The position numbers were made by a program, and so were the translations under genes. DNA of 64,000 nt, taken from positions 33,657,422-33,721,421 of the forward strand of contig CM059570.1 in NCBI GenBank assembly GCA_030386875.1, in the 5' to 3' direction. Below the pieces are notes generated by a model that worked only from the letters and a program-made list of their open reading frames with translations, did no database searches and was not told the DNA's origin. Positions within the stretch are counted from its first letter, which is position 1. Each line of letters begins with the position of its first letter. The stretch comes from Morinoia aosen (lineage: Eukaryota > Arthropoda > Malacostraca > Amphipoda > Talitridae). Below are positions 26,801 through 32,800 of this stretch, piece by piece.

Positions 26801-29800
26801 CAGCTAGTGATCATGATTTAACTATATCATTTTTAAATAAATTATTTAGAATTCAACTTTAAAGCAATTTCTAATCAAATATCAAAAATTTGTACATATG
26901 TTAATTTGGAATGGAATTGCTTTGAATTCATTTAACACATTGCATGCAATACCAACCCCAGGTGGGCCATGCTCAAGTTTTTCCTGTTGCAAAACAACCC
27001 ATAGATGGGACGTTTCAAAAATTTGTAATGATCTTCTTCAATTGTTGCTCTTTAATATATCCAATTAATGTTTTATTGATAAATTTTTTTACCAACTTTT
27101 AAGCTTAAATTCAAGTTTGATATTGAACTTCAGCTTAGCCCATCCCAGCCAACAAGTTAATTAAATTAGGGTATCAGCAAATTTAATTAAAAGTTAGTTT
27201 CATAATTCGGGAATATAAGCAATCAGTCATCCAGGGAAACTCGCCTGCCAGCAAGAAATTCAGGATCAGCATCAGGGAACATTTCACTCAGAGTCCTGAC
27301 ATGGGAATCCATCCACTCTTCATCTTCCTGGTCATCATCGTGAGACCCGCCTTCCCTTGTGTTGACTCCCGACGGCCCAGCCTCCTGCAACTGATCTTCA
27401 TTGATGCTTGACGTCACTTCATCATCAAAATGCAAGCCTGTTGCAGCACCAGGGGCACGAACTCTGTCATCAACTAAGCTGGGAGTTGACGATGATCTTC
27501 CATCATTTGAAGACGAAGAACTTGGCCTGCGTTCCAATCGTCGTGGGCCAGACAATCCACTCGGGCCAGCCACGGCTCCATCATTGACGTGAGTGTGTTC
27601 ATTTGCACCATCCTTCCTTTCCAAAGGTGCTGAATTGAGCAACTCATCAATGACACGCTCAATATCCGCATCACTGTAGCACAACTGTACTCTTTCAGCA
27701 ATGCTATCCACAGGAAAATTCTCAATGATGGATGCAATGAGAGCAGTTTTCTCTTCAACCCACTCAAGCCTATCAGGACCTTCAACAACAATGGGAGCTT
27801 GTTCTTGCCCATCTTCCTGAGGAGCAGAGTTATTATCAACAAATGCACGAGGAACCTTGTCACTTAAATTCTGAGCAGCTTCTGCATCCATAGCTTCATA
27901 TTCATCATCACTTGCGTCATCTGCATTTTTGGTTAGTTCAAGTGCAGATTCAAATGTTCTAGCTGGATATGCATCACACACACCTTCATTATGTGTATAG
28001 GCAGGATCTTCATTTGAGTTATCAGAGTGACCACCAAGGCCTGCCTGTAACCTAGCTGCTCCATTCTCTTCTTCTGCAGGCCTATTATTTAAAGATATCT
28101 GATTGGGGAAAAATTTTGCTGAAGGGACACCTGTCTTAATTCTTAAATTTTCAGACCACTGCATTCTGGAATTAGGATCACCATTCCCATAAGGGTCATC
28201 TAACACGTCTCCAAAGTTCAAGTTTGTGTAGTGGTGGCCTGCAGGATCAAGGAAAACATGACGAGCTGGGGGAGGATTAGTTCTGTTATCAATGGTGATG
28301 GAGAACCCAGAAGGCTGAGGGGAAGAAGCAGGAGGAAAATGAACATTTTGTTCCTGTTCATCAGCTGAATCAGCAGAAGCAACACTTTTCCTCTTAGGGG
28401 GTTGCTCTTCCACTTCATCAACACAACTGAGACTTCTTTTCTTAGACGAAAGGTTTTCTAGTTTCCGGTAAGTACTTGGTGGAATTTCCTTCCCTTGGGA
28501 AGCAGCATCTGCTATTAAAATAGACATGACTGCATACTTTCTGTTGGTATCATGGCGCCAGTGCTTCAATGCTGAAACAATATCATTAGTAGATGAGAAA
28601 GGTAAATCAGGTAACAGTTCTTCTGCCTCAGCATAAATTTCACTACTGGATTTGCTCAATTTTGCATCACCTTTTCTGAGCGACTTCCCACCACGCTTAC
28701 CAGAGGCTAACCTAATATCTTGATAAGCGCCATACTTCTCATTTCCCTCGATGAAAACTTTCTGGCCATTGATGGTCTTCATCTCACCATCCACCAGCAC
28801 TCCATTATCAGGTGAGTCTTCAAGTAAGATAATTTCCGTACCTGAAGAAGACTCAAACCTGCCTGGATGCAAACACTCCACAGAACCAACTGAGTCATCA
28901 TCACTGTCTATGGTCACTTCGGCAACAGAAGCAGGAAATTTCTTGTACCCACTACACGAGGGCTGTGGTTCTTCCACCACAAAAGCATCAGTAGTACTGT
29001 CTTCTTCATTTGAGTTTGTGACAGTCTCTTCTGAAAATTCATCTTTGACTTCATCAACTGGTGAATCACAGTCTCCTAACTTACTTTCCTCAGCCAGTAT
29101 ATTGTCTAATTTTTGCTCTGCAGTGTCACCTTCATCCTCCTTTTCTTTGGAATCAGCACTTGTACTATTCAATGGTTTGTAGAGAGCAATTATTTTCCTG
29201 CAGAAATCCTGAATTATCTTCTCTTTAGATTGCCCTTTCAGTAGTAATGATTCTGCTTCCTGTAACAAAAAAGACAGGTAAACAATATTGTTGGGAGTAG
29301 GACATAGCAAACAACTGTAATACAAATTACTAGCCTTGCCATATAAATACTTCATAAAAGTGGTTTCATGAGAGAATTTTTCCCCCACAACATCTCTTGA
29401 ATGATACCTTATCAGATTTTTGTGTACACTCACAAACACAGCAGGAAATTAAACAATGATGCACTCACACATCTACAAAAGGAAGTGGCAAATGCGTGAT
29501 ATTCTCACATGATATCAAATTTTATTTCACACATATCGTAATCAAAAAATACCACAAATTATTTTTTTGAGCAATGGAAAATGTTTTCAAAACTTTTTCA
29601 AATGTTAATTTTTTTTAGTTTTTTTAATTTTTAACCAACAAACTATTATTATGTGTAAAACATATTAGCTGATTAGATTATCATCGTCGCTAAATTTTTT
29701 CTATTTATTTTTATTTTTTTTTAAACTTATTACCTGTTGTATGTGAACTTTGTAACAACGCCTTCAGCAATTTGTACGCATCAATTTTGTATATTGAACT

Positions 29801-32800
29801 CCAATATTAATCGCTCTTGGCTGAGTATTGAGTGTACCCACGAAATCACGCTAGATTTCTTACTCTTTTCTATACTTTCTAAGCTAGTTTTTAGATAGAT
29901 ATATCCTTTAAATCTTGACTCTGTATTTTGTTTTAAGTTGTACAATAGTACTTACTGCCTACTGTTTACTAATTTTGAATGACTGATCACGCTGATATAT
30001 TAGATGAAATCGACCCGGATCTCAATCATTTGAACAGAATATTTCCAAACCTAAACGACTCTGAAAACTGCAGATATACTAATATATCAAAATTCAACGA
30101 ATCTATACGAATAACCCGGCAGGATTTTTCGCTACTGTGTTGGAACTGTAGGTCACTCTATCCAAAATTGGAAGAGATACAATGCACTATTACTGAACTT
30201 AAGTATACCTTAGATGTGATTAGCTTCACCGAAAGCTGGCTAGATGACTCGACCGAAGACATGATTAAATTTGAAAATTATCATAGTTACCATTCGCTAC
30301 GAAAGAACAAGCGAGGCGGGGGCATCAGTACATACATTTCTAAGCACATGGATTCGAGAATCATAGGAAGTGCAACAATGAATCAGGATCATATAGAATC
30401 ATTATTCGTAGAACTGTCTATAGATGGCAAACGAATTGTGCTTGGAACGGTGTATAGGCCGCCTACAGCCTGTCCTATATCCTTCCTTAATGAGCTTAAT
30501 CGAATTATTTCTCAGTTCAACAGGTCCTTCTATAATGACATAATAATATGCGGTGACTTCAACTATGATTTGCTGAAACATGAAAGCTATGAACCAATCT
30601 CTAATTTCTTAAATGCATTTCATTCTAAATCTTTCCTTACGATCATCACAAAGCCAACACGAATAACCTCGGAATGTGCCACGCTGCTTGACAATATCTT
30701 TATGACAGACCCAAGTGATTTTCTTGCTGGAATAATTACTTCTGACTTATCAGATCATTTTCCAGTTTTTCTTATTAAGAAAAATGTCTATCTTGCGTGC
30801 ACCAAAGCACGGGCTGAAACTTACTCATATCGTAAAATAAACGAATCAAATTTAGAAGAAATGCGCACCGTTCTAGAAGATTTAATGCCAACATTGCACA
30901 TCACCCAACAAAACAATAATGCAAGGAGCATTGATGAATCAGTAGTAAAGTTGACTGAAACTATAATGAAGGCATACAATCAGTGTTGCCCAATTGTAAC
31001 TCGTACAGTTACCCCGAAAAATAAACAAAAGCCCTGGATTACTAGAGACATCGTGATAAATATAAAGAAACGCCAAGCGTACCTAGCCCTCCTTTGCGAA
31101 GGGCGAATATCTAGAGAAACATATAACCGATTCAGAAACTATGTGACAAACCAGATAAGAACATCAAAAAAGAGCTATTTTACCCTCAAGTTTACTCAAT
31201 TCAAAGCTGACGTTAAAAAGACTTGGCGCCTCCTTAACTCTTGTTATAAACCGAATAACGCCGAAAAAAAGAAAATTGGATATATCACTCAAGATAATGT
31301 AAAATACCATGAGAAGAATGAAATTGCTAATCTCTTCAACAACTTCTTTGTAAACGTAGGGAAAACTATAGCCAATGGTATTCCAAGTGAACCTACTGAT
31401 CACCTGGAATTTATGGATCACATTCGAGAACACAACTCTTTTTTCTTTACACCTACAAACTCCTCCGATGTAATTGCGTGCATAAACAACATGAAAAATA
31501 AATCGAGTGGGTTACAAACGTTTCCAACTAAAATACTTAAAATAATTGCTGATATTGTGGCCCCGCTGATATCCAATATTATTAACCAGTCTCTATTACT
31601 AGGCACTTTCCCGAACTCCTTCAAAGTTGCTAGAGTAACCCCTATCTTTAAAAATGGTGAAAAACCCTGTGTAAACAATTATCGACCTATCTCCATGTTA
31701 CCAATTATTAGCAAGGTATTCGAGAAAATTGTGTATAAAAAAGTGTACTCTTATTTTGAACAAAAATCATTTCTCTATGATAAACAATACGGCTTTCGCT
31801 GTAAAAAATTAACAACACAGGCAATATTAAATCATTTACAATTCCTTTATTCTAATATAGATAACGGAAAGACAGTCTTCTCTGTATTTCTTGACTTTTG
31901 AAAGGCATTCGATTGTGTGGACCATAACATATTACTCTCTAAACTTCATTGTTATGGCATTCGTGGGGTTGCCCATGATTGGTTCAGATCATACCTAACA
32001 AATCGGAAGCAATACGTTGTCATTGACAACGCAAAATCGGACCCACAGAAAATTAGCCATGGAGTTCCACAAGGATCTGTTCTTGGGCCTCTCTTTTTTC
32101 TGATTTTTATCAATGATATTATTAAATCTACATCATTTTTTAAATTCATACCTTTTGCCAATGACAGTACGCTTTCTGCGGTCTTTCCGAACGAAAATCC
32201 CACTACGATTGTGGAGAGTATAAATAATGAACTCCATAAGGTTTCACTGTGGCTTAAAGCTAATAAAATAAGCCTCAATATCGATAAAACACATATTACG
32301 TTCTCATACAAGAAAAATATACCTCTACCATCCATTAAAATTGGCGAAGGTGAAATCAAAGAAACCAACTCATGTAAATTTCTGGGCATCATAATAGATA
32401 AACATCTGACCTTCAAAGAGCACATCACTCATATTAGTTCTAAATTATCAAAATCCATCGGAATCCTGAATTAAGTTAAAAATTTCCTGCCTGAAACAGC
32501 CTTACTAATGCTTTATCAAACGCTCATTTCACCATACCTGCAATACGGAATAGAAGCATGGCATGGAACTGATAAAAATGAAACCAATATAATTTTTACT
32601 CTGCAAAAAAGAGCCATCAGAGTGGTAAAGAACCTAGAATATAATGCTCACACAAATGATTCATTCAAAAATTTACAAATACTTAAACTCTCGGATCTCT
32701 ACAAAATCTTCATCTGCAATTTCATCTACAAAACATTAACTAATGATGGCGACAATAGCCTTCAACAGTTATTAACTGCGCAAACTGGTCATCACGACCA

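Noticed and set aside
31887-31925. In-frame TGA in the LINE as possible programmed read-through
   Set aside because: A second stop (TAA) lies downstream and the catalytic Asp is mutated, so simple decay explains it; the position is inside a conserved RT segment normally encoded by a sense codon.
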